Below, piece by piece: positions 53,917 to 63,622 of a stretch of DNA of 64,000 bases (its first letter is position 1; every line of letters starts with the position of its first letter). The notes beneath the pieces are model-generated. The model did no database searches and was not told where the DNA came from. It saw only the letters and a list, made by a program, of their open reading frames with translations. The DNA is from Sphingobium aromaticiconvertens (lineage in GTDB: Bacteria; Pseudomonadota; Alphaproteobacteria; Sphingomonadales; Sphingomonadaceae). The stretch covers positions 124,001 to 188,000 of the forward strand of contig NZ_JBANRJ010000002.1 of NCBI RefSeq assembly GCF_037154075.1. Reading direction: 5' to 3'. The translations under genes and the position numbers were made by a program.

Positions 53917-55416
53917 TCAACCCATGGTCGGAATGACAAAGCTCTGGTCCATCACCGCGCCGCCGCTGGGCCAACGCTGCGTGATAGTCTTGACCCGGGT
54001 GTAGAAGCGCACGCCCTCCATGCCATATTGGTTCATGTCGCCAAAGCCCGACCGCTTCCACCCGCCAAAGCTGTGATAGCTTACCGGCACCGGGATCGGC
54101 ACGTTGATGCCGACCATGCCGACTTCGACATTGGCGCAGAATTTCCGCGCATAATCGCCATTGCGGGTGAAGATCGCCACGCCGTTGCCATATTGATGCT
54201 TCGTCGGATAGCTCAGAGCTTCTTCGAACGTCTGCGCCCGCACCATCTGCAGCACCGGGCCGAAAATCTCTTCGTTATAGCTTTGCATGTCCGGCTTCAC
54301 ATGGTCGAGCAGCGTGGGCGCCAGAAAGAAGCCGTCCTCATAGCCCTGGAGTGCGAACCCGCGCCCATCGACGACCAGCTCAGACCCTTCATCGACCGCC
54401 AGTTGGATATAGTTTTCGATCCGTGCCTTGTGCGCCGAACTGACCACCGGGCCGTAATGGGCGTCAGGATCGCTCGGCACGCCGACCCGCAAGCCTGCGA
54501 TGCCGGTCTCCAGCTTTGCCCGCAGCGCCACCGCAGTCGCTTCGCCCACCGGCACGACCACCGGCAACGCCATGCAGCGTTCGCCCGCCGAGCCATAGGC
54601 AGCGCCCAGAATGTCGGCGACCGCCTGATCCAGATCGGCGTCTGGCATGACGATGCCATGATTCTTCGCCCCGCCCATGCACTGCATCCGCTTGCCGTTC
54701 GATGCGCCGCGTCCATAGACATATTGGGCGATATCGGACGATCCGACAAAGCTGACCGCGCGGATCGCAGGATTGTCGAGAATAGCGTCCACGACCTGCT
54801 TGTCGCCATGGACGACATTGAGGATGCCTGCTGGCAGCCCCGCTTCCATGGCCAGTTCGGCCAGCCTGACCGGTACCGACGGATTGCGCTCTGACGGCTT
54901 CAGGATAAATGCGTTGCCGCACGCAATTGCGGGCGCGAACATCCACATCGGGATCATTGCAGGAAAGTTGAACGGCGTTATGCCCGCCGCGATGCCGATC
55001 GGCTGACGCATCGAATACACGTCGATCCCCGGCCCTGCCCCTTCCGTATATTCGCCTTTCAAAAGATGCGGAATGCCACAGGCGAACTCCACTACATCGA
55101 GGCCGCGCTGGATATCGCCCTTGGAATCCGAATGCACCTTGCCATGTTCGGCCGACAGCATTTCGGCCAGTTCATCCATATGCTTTTCGATCAGGGCCTT
55201 GAGATTGAACATCACCCGCGCGCGGCGCTGCGGGTTCATCGCTGCCCAGGCAGGCTGGGCCGCCTGCGTATTGGCGACGGCTGCGTCCAGTTCGGTGGGG
55301 TCGGACAGGCGAACCTGCGCCTGTACCCTGCCGGTCGCCGGATCGAACACATCGCCCAGCCGGGTGGAAGTCGATGCCTGATGATGGCCGCCGATGAAAT
55401 TGTCGATAATGCGCAT
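53917..55416 (-). CDS. mmsA: Methylmalonate-semialdehyde dehydrogenase (CoA-acylating)
   Basis: A 499-residue aldehyde dehydrogenase of the MmsA type. Motifs include ITPFNFPAMIPMWMFAPAIACGN, the nucleophile in GSAGERCMALPVV, and C-terminal [28 protein letters not shown]. It oxidises methylmalonate or malonate semialdehyde to acyl-CoA in valine, myo-inositol or propanoid catabolism. The ATG at 55416 gives the family N-terminus (MRIIDNFIGGHH); a longer frame reaches 55596. It is divergent from a LysR regulator, whose start is 95 bp away. Confidence 0.88.
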   Translation of the reverse strand: MRIIDNFIGGHHQASTSTRLGDVFDPATGRVQAQVRLSDPTELDAAVANTQAAQPAWAAMNPQRRARVMFNLKALIEKHMDELAEMLSAEHGKVHSDSKGDIQRGLDVVEFACGIPHLLKGEYTEGAGPGIDVYSMRQPIGIAAGITPFNFPAMIPMWMFAPAIACGNAFILKPSERNPSVPVRLAELAMEAGLPAGILNVVHGDKQVVDAILDNPAIRAVSFVGSSDIAQYVYGRGASNGKRMQCMGGAKNHGIVMPDADLDQAVADILGAAYGSAGERCMALPVVVPVGEATAVALRAKLETGIAGLRVGVPSDPDAHYGPVVSSAHKARIENYIQLAVDEGSELVVDGRGFALQGYEDGFFLAPTLLDHVKPDMQSYNEEIFGPVLQMVRAQTFEEALSYPTKHQYGNGVAIFTRNGDYARKFCANVEVGMVGINVPIPVPVSYHSFGGWKRSGFGDMNQYGMEGVRFYTRVKTITQRWPSGGAVMDQSFVIPTMG

Positions 55417-55510
55417 GATCGCCTCCGGATTAATGTCTGGCGTGGCGAATATCCTATGGCGTTGCACGCAAAAATGCGCATATCTGCGTATCTGTTGTGC
55501 GTAGGTGTAT

Positions 55511-56395
55511 ATGCTCCATTGGGATGATCTTCGCCTGTTTCTGGCCGTCGCACGCGCTGGCCGCCTCACCAAGGCGGGGCAGGCCCTGGGCATCAATCAC
55601 ACCACCGTCGCCCGCCGCCTGACCGCGCTGGAGGAAGCACTGGGCGCGCATTTGTTCGACCGCACCTCGCGCGGGGTGGCTATGACTGCGGCAGGCACGC
55701 TGTTGCTCGATCATGCCGAACGCGCCGAACGGGAATTTGAGGCAGCGGCAGCGGCGCTGTCCGGCCGGGCCGAAGCGATCGCGGGGGAAGTCCGCCTCGC
55801 CACGCCCGAAGCCTTCGGCACCTATATCGTCGCGCCTAACATCGTGGATTTTCACGCCCGCTATCCAGGCCTGTTGCTGGAGCTGATGCCCGAGTCCCGC
55901 GCCGTCAGTCTCGCCAACCGAGAGGCCGACATCGCCATCACCGTCGATCGACCGCCACGGGGCAAGCTGGTGGTGCGCAAATTGTGCGATTATCGGCTCG
56001 GCCTTTACGCTTCGGCTGATTATCTCGCCTGCCACCCGCCTATTCGCAACGCGCAGGACGTCGCTGCGCAGCCCTTTGTCGGCTATATCGACCAGATGAT
56101 CGACATGCACGGCCTGCGCTACCTGTCCGAAGTCGCGGACGAGACACGCCCCGTATTCCGCTCCAGTTCGATCGTCGCGCAGCAGAAGGCGGTGGCGTCC
56201 GGCGTAGGCCTGGGCTTGCTCCACCGCTTTTCCGCTGACAGCGAACCGGGCCTTGTCCGCATCCTGCCTGAGCAAGTGGAAATCACGCGCAGCTACTGGC
56301 TCGTCCTTCGCCCCGAGCACCAGAAGTCGCCTCGGACCCGCGCCGTCATCGACTTTATCGACGACCTGCTGGCCAGATACCGCACGCGCCTTTGA
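55511..56395 (+). CDS. LysR-family transcriptional regulator
   Basis: A 294-residue LTTR. The winged helix is MLHWDDLRLFLAVARAGRLTKAGQALGINHTTVARRLTALEEALGAHLFDRT. It is divergent from mmsA with the start codons 95 bp apart, so it probably regulates mmsA. The region between carries TGCGCATATCTGCGTAT, which may contain operator half sites. ATG at 55511 is preferred over the GTG at 55505. Confidence 0.87.
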   Translation: MLHWDDLRLFLAVARAGRLTKAGQALGINHTTVARRLTALEEALGAHLFDRTSRGVAMTAAGTLLLDHAERAEREFEAAAAALSGRAEAIAGEVRLATPEAFGTYIVAPNIVDFHARYPGLLLELMPESRAVSLANREADIAITVDRPPRGKLVVRKLCDYRLGLYASADYLACHPPIRNAQDVAAQPFVGYIDQMIDMHGLRYLSEVADETRPVFRSSSIVAQQKAVASGVGLGLLHRFSADSEPGLVRILPEQVEITRSYWLVLRPEHQKSPRTRAVIDFIDDLLARYRTRL

Positions 56396-56479
56396 ACGAC
56401 TGTTGGGCGCTACGGCGCGTTGCTGCTGTCCAATTTTCGTAGGTCACTTCCTTGTAGCTCGACCCATCGAATGACGGGG

Positions 56480-57682
56480 TCATGCGCGCTCCAGTAAAAC
56501 AGCCACACCCTGACCAACGCCCACGCACATAAACGCCAGGGCGTAACGCCCCTGAACTCGATGCAACTCTTCGACAGCCGATAACGCGATACGTGCTCCT
56601 GACATGCCGAGCGGATGACCAAGAGCGATGGCACCGCCATTGGGGTTGACGCGCGGATCCAAGGGGTCGATGCCCAGCGACGACAATGTGGCTATGGCCT
56701 GGCTTGCAAAGGCTTCATTGAGTTCGATCACGTCCAATGCGTCCGTCGTGATACTATGGCGTGCCATCACACGCCGCGCCGCTTCGATCGGGCCAGCGCC
56801 CATGATCCGCGGCGCTATCCCGCTGGCGGCCATGCCGACCACGCGCGCCCGAGTGACCAGTCCCTGCGCCGCTGCCGTGGCTTCCGTCGCCACGAGCATC
56901 GCGGCGGCCCCGTCATTAAGGCCCGACGCATTACCGGCCGTTACCGTCCCGCCTGGACCTGTAACAGGCTTCAGCTTTGCCAGAATATCAAGGCTGGTTG
57001 CACGCAGATGCTCGTCGGCTTCGAACAGCACATGATCGCCCCTATGCTGCGGCACCGATACCGGAATGATCTCAGCGGCAAAGCGCCCGCCCGCCTGTGC
57101 ACGTGCCGCTTTCTCCTGACTGGCGAGCGCGAAGCGGTCCTGCGCTTCGCGGCTGACACCCCACTCCTGCGCGACATTTTCGCCGGTCTGCGGCATGGTA
57201 TCTACGCCGTATGCTGCCTGCATCGCCGGATTGACGAACCGCCAGCCCAGCGTCGTATCCTCGATCTTCTGGTCACGACCGAAGGCGCTGCCCGCCTTTC
57301 CCAGCACATATGGCGCCCGCGTCATGCTCTCCACGCCGCCCGCGATCATGAAATCTGCGTCTCCGCTACGGATCGCCTGTGACGCGATACCAAGCGCATT
57401 GAGCCCGGAGCTGCACAGACGGTTTACAGTCACGCCCGGAACGCACTCTGGCAAACCTGCCAGCAGCACGGCCATACGCGCGACATTGCGATTATCTTCA
57501 CCGGCCTGATTGGCGCAGCCCAGGATCACATCGTCCAGCGTCGACCAGTCGGTATCAGGGTTGCGATCCATCAACGCCTTGATCGGCAGCGCAGCAAGAT
57601 CGTCGGCGCGCACGGTTGCAAGCGATCCGTTGAGCTTGCCGATCGGGGTGCGAATAGCATCGCAGATGAAGGCTTGCGCCAT
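56480..57682 (-). CDS. pcaF: 3-oxoadipyl-CoA thiolase
   Basis: A 400-residue thiolase. Catalytic Cys is in VNRLCSSGLNALG (about residue 90), His in GGAIALGHPLGMSGAR and the second Cys in AFMCVGVGQGVAVLLE. It cleaves 3-oxoadipyl-CoA to succinyl-CoA and acetyl-CoA, the last step of the beta-ketoadipate pathway. The assignment over a general acetyl-CoA acetyltransferase rests on its position after pcaI, pcaJ and pcaD. The start is 4 bp from the pcaD stop, so it is in the same operon. Confidence 0.85.
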   Translation of the reverse strand: MAQAFICDAIRTPIGKLNGSLATVRADDLAALPIKALMDRNPDTDWSTLDDVILGCANQAGEDNRNVARMAVLLAGLPECVPGVTVNRLCSSGLNALGIASQAIRSGDADFMIAGGVESMTRAPYVLGKAGSAFGRDQKIEDTTLGWRFVNPAMQAAYGVDTMPQTGENVAQEWGVSREAQDRFALASQEKAARAQAGGRFAAEIIPVSVPQHRGDHVLFEADEHLRATSLDILAKLKPVTGPGGTVTAGNASGLNDGAAAMLVATEATAAAQGLVTRARVVGMAASGIAPRIMGAGPIEAARRVMARHSITTDALDVIELNEAFASQAIATLSSLGIDPLDPRVNPNGGAIALGHPLGMSGARIALSAVEELHRVQGRYALAFMCVGVGQGVAVLLERA

Positions 57683-57686
57683 GATA

Positions 57687-58457
57687 TCAGGTCTCCAGAA
57701 ACAGGGTAATTGTGTCCGCCAGTGCGTCGGACGCTTCAAGCGGTGCCAGATGCGCGGCTTCCAACTCGACATGAGCTGCGCCGGGTATTTGGGCGAGCAG
57801 ATGGTCGCCATGGCCCTTAAATGGAGTCGACGTGTCGCGAGTGCCGGTGACGATCAGGGTTGGGCATGCGATACCGGTGATCCGGTCCGCCAGAGCCATA
57901 TCGCGGATCGCCGCGCCGCAACCGGCATAACCCTCGCGATCCATCGCCAGCAATTGGCGGAGCACCGCCTGAAACACCGCCGGTTCGGCCGCGTCCGACA
58001 AGAAGCGTCCCATAACCAGATCGACTATGGCGGCCATGCCATCGCGCCTGACTGTGGCGATGCGGTCATCCCAGGATGCTGCATCCATCGTCGCAGATGT
58101 GCAGACGGGCATCAGCTTTTCGATCCGCGTGGGTGCACGCAACGCCATCTCCATCGCGATCATCCCGCCCAAGGATACGCCCGCAACGGAAAAGCGGTCG
58201 AACCCGGCGTCATCGGCGATGGCAAAGACGTCGTCCGCCAGCATCGCCAGTGAATAGTCGCCCGCCCCTGCTACAGACGCTCCATGCCCGCGGGCATCAA
58301 TGCGCAACAGCGCAAAGCGGTCGCGCAGGCGTGGCAACAGCCCGTCCCACAAGTCCATGTCGGTGCCGATGGAGTTAAGCAGAACCAGCGCAGGCCCGTC
58401 ATCCCGGCCGTCACGCTTCCAATAAAGATGCGCTCCGGGGCGCTGGGTGAAGGCCAT
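57687..58457 (-). CDS. pcaD: 3-oxoadipate enol-lactonase
   Basis: A 256-residue alpha/beta hydrolase. LVLLNSIGTDMDLWDGLLPRL and FALLRIDARGHGASV are typical of PcaD, the nucleophile is in AGVSLGGMIAM, with late Asp (GTRDTST) and His (EAAHLAPLE). It hydrolyses beta-ketoadipate enol-lactone to beta-ketoadipate. It precedes pcaF by 4 bp and follows pcaJ by 73 bp in the pca operon. Confidence 0.87.
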   Translation of the reverse strand: MAFTQRPGAHLYWKRDGRDDGPALVLLNSIGTDMDLWDGLLPRLRDRFALLRIDARGHGASVAGAGDYSLAMLADDVFAIADDAGFDRFSVAGVSLGGMIAMEMALRAPTRIEKLMPVCTSATMDAASWDDRIATVRRDGMAAIVDLVMGRFLSDAAEPAVFQAVLRQLLAMDREGYAGCGAAIRDMALADRITGIACPTLIVTGTRDTSTPFKGHGDHLLAQIPGAAHVELEAAHLAPLEASDALADTITLFLET

Positions 58458-58530
58458 TTAAATCTCCGGCGCGATATCTGTGTGCAGACCATCAAGGCAT
58501 GGGGCGATCATCGTTCGGGAAGTCCTGTCT

Positions 58531-59161
58531 TTAAGCGGCTTCAAGCACAGCAACAGGCGCCCCCGTCTTTTCCATCACTTCGGCCTCGCTCACGCCGGGC
58601 GCGAGTTCCACGAGCGTCAGCCCACCCATGGCACGATCGACTGCAATAACGGCAAGGTCAGTTATGATCAGATCGACCACTGCCTTGCCGGTCAGCGGCA
58701 ATGTGCATTGGGAAAGAATCTTGGGATCGCCGTTCTTCGATACATGATCCATAACCACGACCACGCGCTTGACGCCGGCAACAAGATCCATTGCGCCACC
58801 CATGCCCTTCACCATTTTGCCCGGAATGGTCCAGTTGGCCAGATCGCCATTGGCGGCAACCTCCATCGCACCAAGGACCGCCTCGGATCATCGCGAAGCT
58901 GTCGGCCGAGGAAAAGAAGCTCGACGTTGGCAGCGCGGTGATGGTCTGCTTGCCTGCGTTGATAAGGTCGGGGTCTGCCTCACCCTCATAGGGAAAAGGT
59001 CCGATGCCCAGCATGCCATTCTCGCTCTGCAGCGTCACGTTCACGCCTTCGGGCACATGGTTGGCGACCAGCGTCGGGATTCCGATGCCAAGGTTCACGT
59101 AGAAGCCATTGCGCAATTCCTGCGCGGCGCGCGCCGCCATTTCATCGCGGTTCCAACTCAT
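58531..59161 (-). pseudogene. pcaJ: 3-oxoadipate CoA-transferase beta subunit, frameshifted
   Basis: The start [19 protein letters not shown] (59161) and [21 protein letters not shown], with [19 protein letters not shown], is PcaJ/ScoB. After [11 protein letters not shown] the frame changes; the tail resumes in another frame as [21 protein letters not shown] down to 58531. The missing residues (about HIDLAV) imply loss of 17 bp between two GTC triplets near 58878. PcaI without PcaJ has no CoA-transferase activity, so the pathway is blocked here unless complemented. It overlaps pcaI by ATGA. Confidence 0.85.
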
Positions 59162-59868
59162 GCCGCAATTTCCTTCGGACGGGTGGTCAGCTTTTCGATC
59201 CGCTTTTCGTTGATCGTACTCAGTACGATGCGGTCGACATAGATACCGGGCGTATGGATGCAGTCAGGGTCGAAACTGCCTTCGGCCACGATTTCCTCGA
59301 CCTCCACGACGGTAACCTTACCCGCTGTCGCCATGTTCGGATTGAAGTTTCGCGCGGTCTTGCGGAACATCAGATTGCCTGCGGCGTCCGCCCGCCACGC
59401 CTTGATGATCGACAGGTCTGCGCGCAGCCAGGTTTCGCGGACATACTCCTCGCCCTCGAACGTCTCGACCGGTTTTCCTTCAGCGACGACGGTGCCTACC
59501 CCGGTCTTGGTGTAGAAAGCCGGAATGCCTGCGCCGCCAGCGCGAATGCGTTCGGCCAGCGTCCCCTGCGGGTTCAGTTCCAGTTCGAGGTCGCCCGACA
59601 GATACTGGCTCTCGAACAGTTTGTTCTCCCCGACATAGGAGGAGATCATCTTCTTAACCTGCCGGCTTTCCAGCAGCATCCACAGGCCAAAGCCGTCGGC
59701 GCCCGCATTGTTCGAAATGATCGTCAGGTCTTTCACGCCGCTCGCGCGGATTTCCGGGATCAGGCTTTCGGGATTACCCGACAGACCAAAGCCGCCGGAC
59801 ATGATCGACATGCCATCGAACAGGAGTTCGTCCAACGCGGCGGCGGGACTGTCAAATATTTTCTGCAT
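59158..59868 (-). CDS. pcaI: 3-oxoadipate CoA-transferase alpha subunit
   Basis: A 236-residue subunit A of 3-oxoadipate:succinyl-CoA transferase. [22 protein letters not shown] is the glycine-rich CoA-site segment, followed by [21 protein letters not shown] and [15 protein letters not shown]. Its stop overlaps the pcaJ start, the usual coupled pair. It looks intact, but the partner is frameshifted. It lies 10 bp downstream of the benD remnant. Confidence 0.87.
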   Translation of the reverse strand: MQKIFDSPAAALDELLFDGMSIMSGGFGLSGNPESLIPEIRASGVKDLTIISNNAGADGFGLWMLLESRQVKKMISSYVGENKLFESQYLSGDLELELNPQGTLAERIRAGGAGIPAFYTKTGVGTVVAEGKPVETFEGEEYVRETWLRADLSIIKAWRADAAGNLMFRKTARNFNPNMATAGKVTVVEVEEIVAEGSFDPDCIHTPGIYVDRIVLSTINEKRIEKLTTRPKEIAA

Positions 59869-59878
59869 TCTCGTCCCT

Positions 59879-60448
59879 TCAGCCTAAATCCCCGCCCGCG
59901 ACGGGCAGAATCGATCCGGTAATATAGCTTGCCTCGTCCGACGCGAGGAACAGAATGGGCGCGATCTGCTCGTCAAGCGTGCCATAGCGTTTCATGAACG
60001 CAGAAGACGTCACCTGACCTACGGCTTCCGCCATCCACGCCTGTTCCTGTTGATTGTCGCCGTCAGGATTGCGAGGAACCCTTCGCGACGGAGCTTGTGT
60101 GCCGCCCGGTGCGGTGGCAACGACCCGGATGCCATCCTGCGCATATTCCATCGCCAGCGCCTGCGTCAGGCCGTTAATGCCGCCCTTCGCCGCCGAATAG
60201 GGCACTCGCCGGATACCACGCGTGGCGTTGGATGAGAGGTTGACGATCGTCCCGACGCCCTGCTTCAGCATGGTAGGCAGGACTGCATGGCAGCAATATA
60301 GCGTCGGCATCAGCGAGCGGCGGATTTCCGCATCGATCTGTTTAGGCGTGAACGCAGCATAGGGACGCATGCGGATCGCGCCGCCGACATTGTTGATCAA
60401 TATATCGATGCGTCCAAAGGTCTCGACCGCGACCCCGTCGGTTCGCAA
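59879..60448 (-). pseudogene. benD: Truncated benzoate diol dehydrogenase (BenD-like SDR)
   Basis: Encodes the C-terminal two thirds of an [24 protein letters not shown], the catalytic VPYSAAKGGINGL and GSILPVAGGD. The pattern is that of benzoate 1,2-cis-diol dehydrogenase, which gives catechol. The N-terminal cofactor motif is missing because the gene is cut near 60449, where it meets an opposite-strand mmsA fragment. The frame can start at 60448 only by chance. Confidence 0.75.
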
Positions 60449-60453
60449 CGACG

Positions 60454-60663
60454 GTCGAGGTAGGCATGGTCGGTATCAACGTCCCGATCCCGGTTCCGGT
60501 ATCCTATTACAGCTTTGGCGGGTGGAAGCGTTCGGGCTTCGGCGACCTCAACCAATATGGGACCGACGGCATCCGGTTCTATACGCAGACCAAGACGATC
60601 ACGCAGCGCTGGCCGACCGGTGGTTCGGTCGTCGATCAGAGTTTCGTCATCCCGACGATGTGA
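60454..60663 (+). pseudogene. 3' fragment of a second mmsA
   Basis: Sixty-nine codons reading [20 protein letters not shown] ... FVIPTM and a stop: the C-terminus of MmsA. It is similar to, but clearly diverged from, the end of the intact mmsA at 53917, and lies in the opposite direction. It abuts the cut benD. Confidence 0.82.
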
Positions 60664-60810
60664 CACGGATGGCTCGATCGATCTTGCGATCGGTTTAGCG
60701 CCGATCGCCATTAAGTCCGGTTGACCGGGGCATGATCGGAGAAGCGGCCGCGCTGCCCTCTTGCGGGTGCGCGCGCCGGTTCGACTTGAATGAATACCCG
60801 GCATGCACGA

Positions 60811-63195
60811 TCAAAACTTGACCTGGGCGCGCACGCCATACGTGCGCGGCGGTCGCAGTGTCTGGGCGACCAAGGGAAAGTAGATCGGGAACGGGATCGA
60901 TTGTGCGACGATCTGCTTGTTCGTCACGTTGTTCACATAGGCGGCGATCGTGAAACGGTCTCCGACCGGATGATAGCTGATTTCACCATCCCCTATCCAG
61001 TAAGCACGCTGGATCTCTGAATTCAGCAGTTCCGATCCCGTGAAGGTGCGGCTCTGGTGTCGTGCCTGGGCGTTGAACACCAGCTTTCCGGCGCTACCGA
61101 GTTCCACTGTTTGCTGCGCGCCCAGCGTGATGAGCCACTTGGGCGCCTGCGCTGGTGTGAAGCCGCTGCAGTTGACCGTATACGTGCGAACATCCGTCGA
61201 CAGCGTCGCCGGGCAGCCCGTCGCTGGCGGGGAGGGCGGCGACCCGGGCGGGCTTTGATTGGCGGAAGTATAGACGAACGACGTGTTGCGCGCATTCAGA
61301 TACTGCGCATTGACCGTCAGCAACGTCGTCGGCGTTGCAAGGATGTTCGCATCCGCCTCCAGTCCATAAAAACGGGCCTTGCCCACGTTCTGCGTGACGA
61401 ACTCCGTCCCGCCAATTGAATTGGTTCGGAACGTCGACACCTGCTGGTTCCGATAGTCCCAGTAGAACGCCTCAAGGTTCAGCTGGAGTCGATTGTCGAG
61501 AAATCGGTTCTTCGATCCCACCGTGTATGCGGTGATCGTCTCCGGTTGATAGGTAGGATCGTCTATGCTCGAAAAGAAACCGCCCGCCTTGAAGCCGGTC
61601 TCCACGGTCGCATAAATCAGCGAGCGCTGCCCTGCGTCGAATTCCACGCCGCCGCGCCAGGTCAGCTTCTTGAAGGTCCGTTCGGCATTGACGATCGGGT
61701 GGGTGATGGACACGAAGTTGCCCGTCGTTCCGAACGGCGTCGGAAAGGCTGGACGGGCACTGGCGAACTGCTCGAACGCGCCATAGTCTTCCGGCAGTGA
61801 TGGTCCGCCGATGCAGAGATGATTTGGCGAGAAGCATAATACGTTCGCTTGATACGAATCGGTCATCACCGATTTGCGATCTACGGTATAGCGTGCACCG
61901 GCGTTGATACGAAAACGATCCGTCAGGGCAAACGTGAGCCGGCCGAACGCCGCTATACTGTCGGTATTGGCGTTGTTGGTGCCGTTGGCGCCGAAATATT
62001 GCTCATTGAACAGGTACTTGGATCGGATGTCTTCGTGGATGCCGTATATTCCGACGAGATAGCGGATCAGTCCCCGATCGGGCGATGCCAGCCGCAATTC
62101 GCCCGAGACCTGATCGTCCTTCTCCTGCTGGGTATTGACGAGGCCCGACGCAATCGAGAGCAGGTCAAGCTCGCTGCGTCGATAGGCCGGCAGGAAGGTC
62201 AGTGTGCCGATGCTGGTATCAAGGTCGGCCTGTACGCTTGCGCCGTAATATCGGTTGTTGAAATATGGCCTGGTCGTCAGCGGCTTCAAGAAGTTCCCGG
62301 CAAACCCGATGAACGTAGAGGCGGCGATGGCGCCTGCGCGTGGATCGAGGAACCCGATCTGGCGGTCCTTGTTGATGAGATCGGGGTACGTGCCCCCCGG
62401 CCCAAGGCCACCTTGATGCGAGTAATCGAACGAGACGCGCAGGCGCAACGATTGCGATGACCGAAGCGCGATCTGCATGCGTCCGGCTTCGCTGCGCTCG
62501 TCACCCGTGCCATCCGAATAGAATCCGTCGCGCCGCGTGACCTGCCCCGCCACCCGCACGGCCCCGTCGTTACCGACCGGCACGTTGATGGCCGCCTGCA
62601 GCTGGCGTCGATCGTAATTGCCGTACTCGCCGATCAGGTAACCACCAAACTCGCCCAGCTTAGGCTTGGCGGTAATGATGTTGATCGCGCCGCCAGTGGC
62701 GTTGCGCCCGTAAAGGGTTCCCTGCGGCCCCTTGAGGACTTCGATCCGCTCGAGATCGTAGAAGACCCCCGTGCTGGACGAAGGACGCGCGATAAATACG
62801 CCGTCGACGCTGAAGGCGATCGCAGCATCGTTGAGAGCTGTGGTGGCAAAGTTACCGACGCCCCGCAGGTAAAACGAGTTATAGGCGCCCGTGACTGTTC
62901 CTACCTGAAGCGACGGCGCGACGGCGGTAAGTTTGGTCGCGTCGGTTACCCCCGATCGGATCAACTGGTCCGAGGACACGGCGGTCACGGCTATCGCTGC
63001 ATTCTGGAGATTTTCGCTACGGCGCTGGGCGGTGACGATGATGTCCTGGAGGCCCGCCACGGTCGTTTCCTGCGGCTGCGTTGAGTCGACGACGGTCGAT
63101 GCGGGCGTCTTGGCATCCTGGGAGGCCTGCGCCCATACGGGAGACGCAATCATCATGACGCTCAACGACACCGATGTCTTAAGACAGGCTTTCAT
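60811..63195 (-). CDS. TonB-dependent outer membrane receptor
   Basis: A 794-residue receptor. The N-terminal signal peptide is MKACLKTSVSLSVMMIASPVWA. The plug domain starts at LQDIIVTAQRRSENLQNAAIAVTAVSS (TonB-box-like ETTVAG before it) and contains LKGPQGTLYGRNATGGAINII. The rest is a beta-barrel ending RTYGVRAQVKF. It imports a substrate using TonB energy; FecA/cirA-like ligands cannot be told apart, but sphingomonads use such receptors for aromatic compounds. The ATG at 63195 follows a CAGGGGGGAT ribosome site. Confidence 0.9.
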   Translation of the reverse strand: MKACLKTSVSLSVMMIASPVWAQASQDAKTPASTVVDSTQPQETTVAGLQDIIVTAQRRSENLQNAAIAVTAVSSDQLIRSGVTDATKLTAVAPSLQVGTVTGAYNSFYLRGVGNFATTALNDAAIAFSVDGVFIARPSSSTGVFYDLERIEVLKGPQGTLYGRNATGGAINIITAKPKLGEFGGYLIGEYGNYDRRQLQAAINVPVGNDGAVRVAGQVTRRDGFYSDGTGDERSEAGRMQIALRSSQSLRLRVSFDYSHQGGLGPGGTYPDLINKDRQIGFLDPRAGAIAASTFIGFAGNFLKPLTTRPYFNNRYYGASVQADLDTSIGTLTFLPAYRRSELDLLSIASGLVNTQQEKDDQVSGELRLASPDRGLIRYLVGIYGIHEDIRSKYLFNEQYFGANGTNNANTDSIAAFGRLTFALTDRFRINAGARYTVDRKSVMTDSYQANVLCFSPNHLCIGGPSLPEDYGAFEQFASARPAFPTPFGTTGNFVSITHPIVNAERTFKKLTWRGGVEFDAGQRSLIYATVETGFKAGGFFSSIDDPTYQPETITAYTVGSKNRFLDNRLQLNLEAFYWDYRNQQVSTFRTNSIGGTEFVTQNVGKARFYGLEADANILATPTTLLTVNAQYLNARNTSFVYTSANQSPPGSPPSPPATGCPATLSTDVRTYTVNCSGFTPAQAPKWLITLGAQQTVELGSAGKLVFNAQARHQSRTFTGSELLNSEIQRAYWIGDGEISYHPVGDRFTIAAYVNNVTNKQIVAQSIPFPIYFPLVAQTLRPPRTYGVRAQVKF

Positions 63196-63412
63196 TCTAT
63201 CCCCCCCTGAAAACGCCGTTTTTCCGACGTTCATCGTTGCAGATCATTTTGATCTTGGTGGCCTTGATAGTCTTCAGTAGTGGCTCGACCCATTCCTGAT
63301 TTCAGCCTGACCCATGCGTTCTTCACATGGCGGTCTGAGTGGACGGCGTTGGCATCTGCGCGCTGGATCTCGTTACGCGCGACGGGCGTGTGCAGGCGGG
63401 CGGGACCTGCCG

Positions 63413-63622
63413 GTCCTGGTCGAGCGCTACGAGATCGACCAGTTCGACGACGCGCATGCGCGCTACCTGATCCTCGCCGATGCCGACCAGAGCCACCTCG
63501 CTTCGGCACGGCTGTTGCCGTCGCAGCGGCGGCACCTGCTGGCCGACCTGTTCGCCGACCTGTGCGACGTGGCCCCGCCCGCCGGCCCCGACATCTGGGA
63601 GATCACACGCTGGCGCCGCGGC
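63413..63622 (+). pseudogene. Fragment of an acyl-homoserine lactone synthase (LuxI)
   Basis: About 70 codons reading LPVLVERYEIDQFDDAHARYLI, ASARLLPS and DIWEITRW. These are the core of LuxI-type enzymes: the ERYEIDQFD and D-x-x-x-ARYL segments, and the WEITR end. The N-terminal ~30 residues and the C-terminal half are missing, and no start fits, so it cannot be functional. It lies about 15 kb from the two LuxR regulators. Confidence 0.6.
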
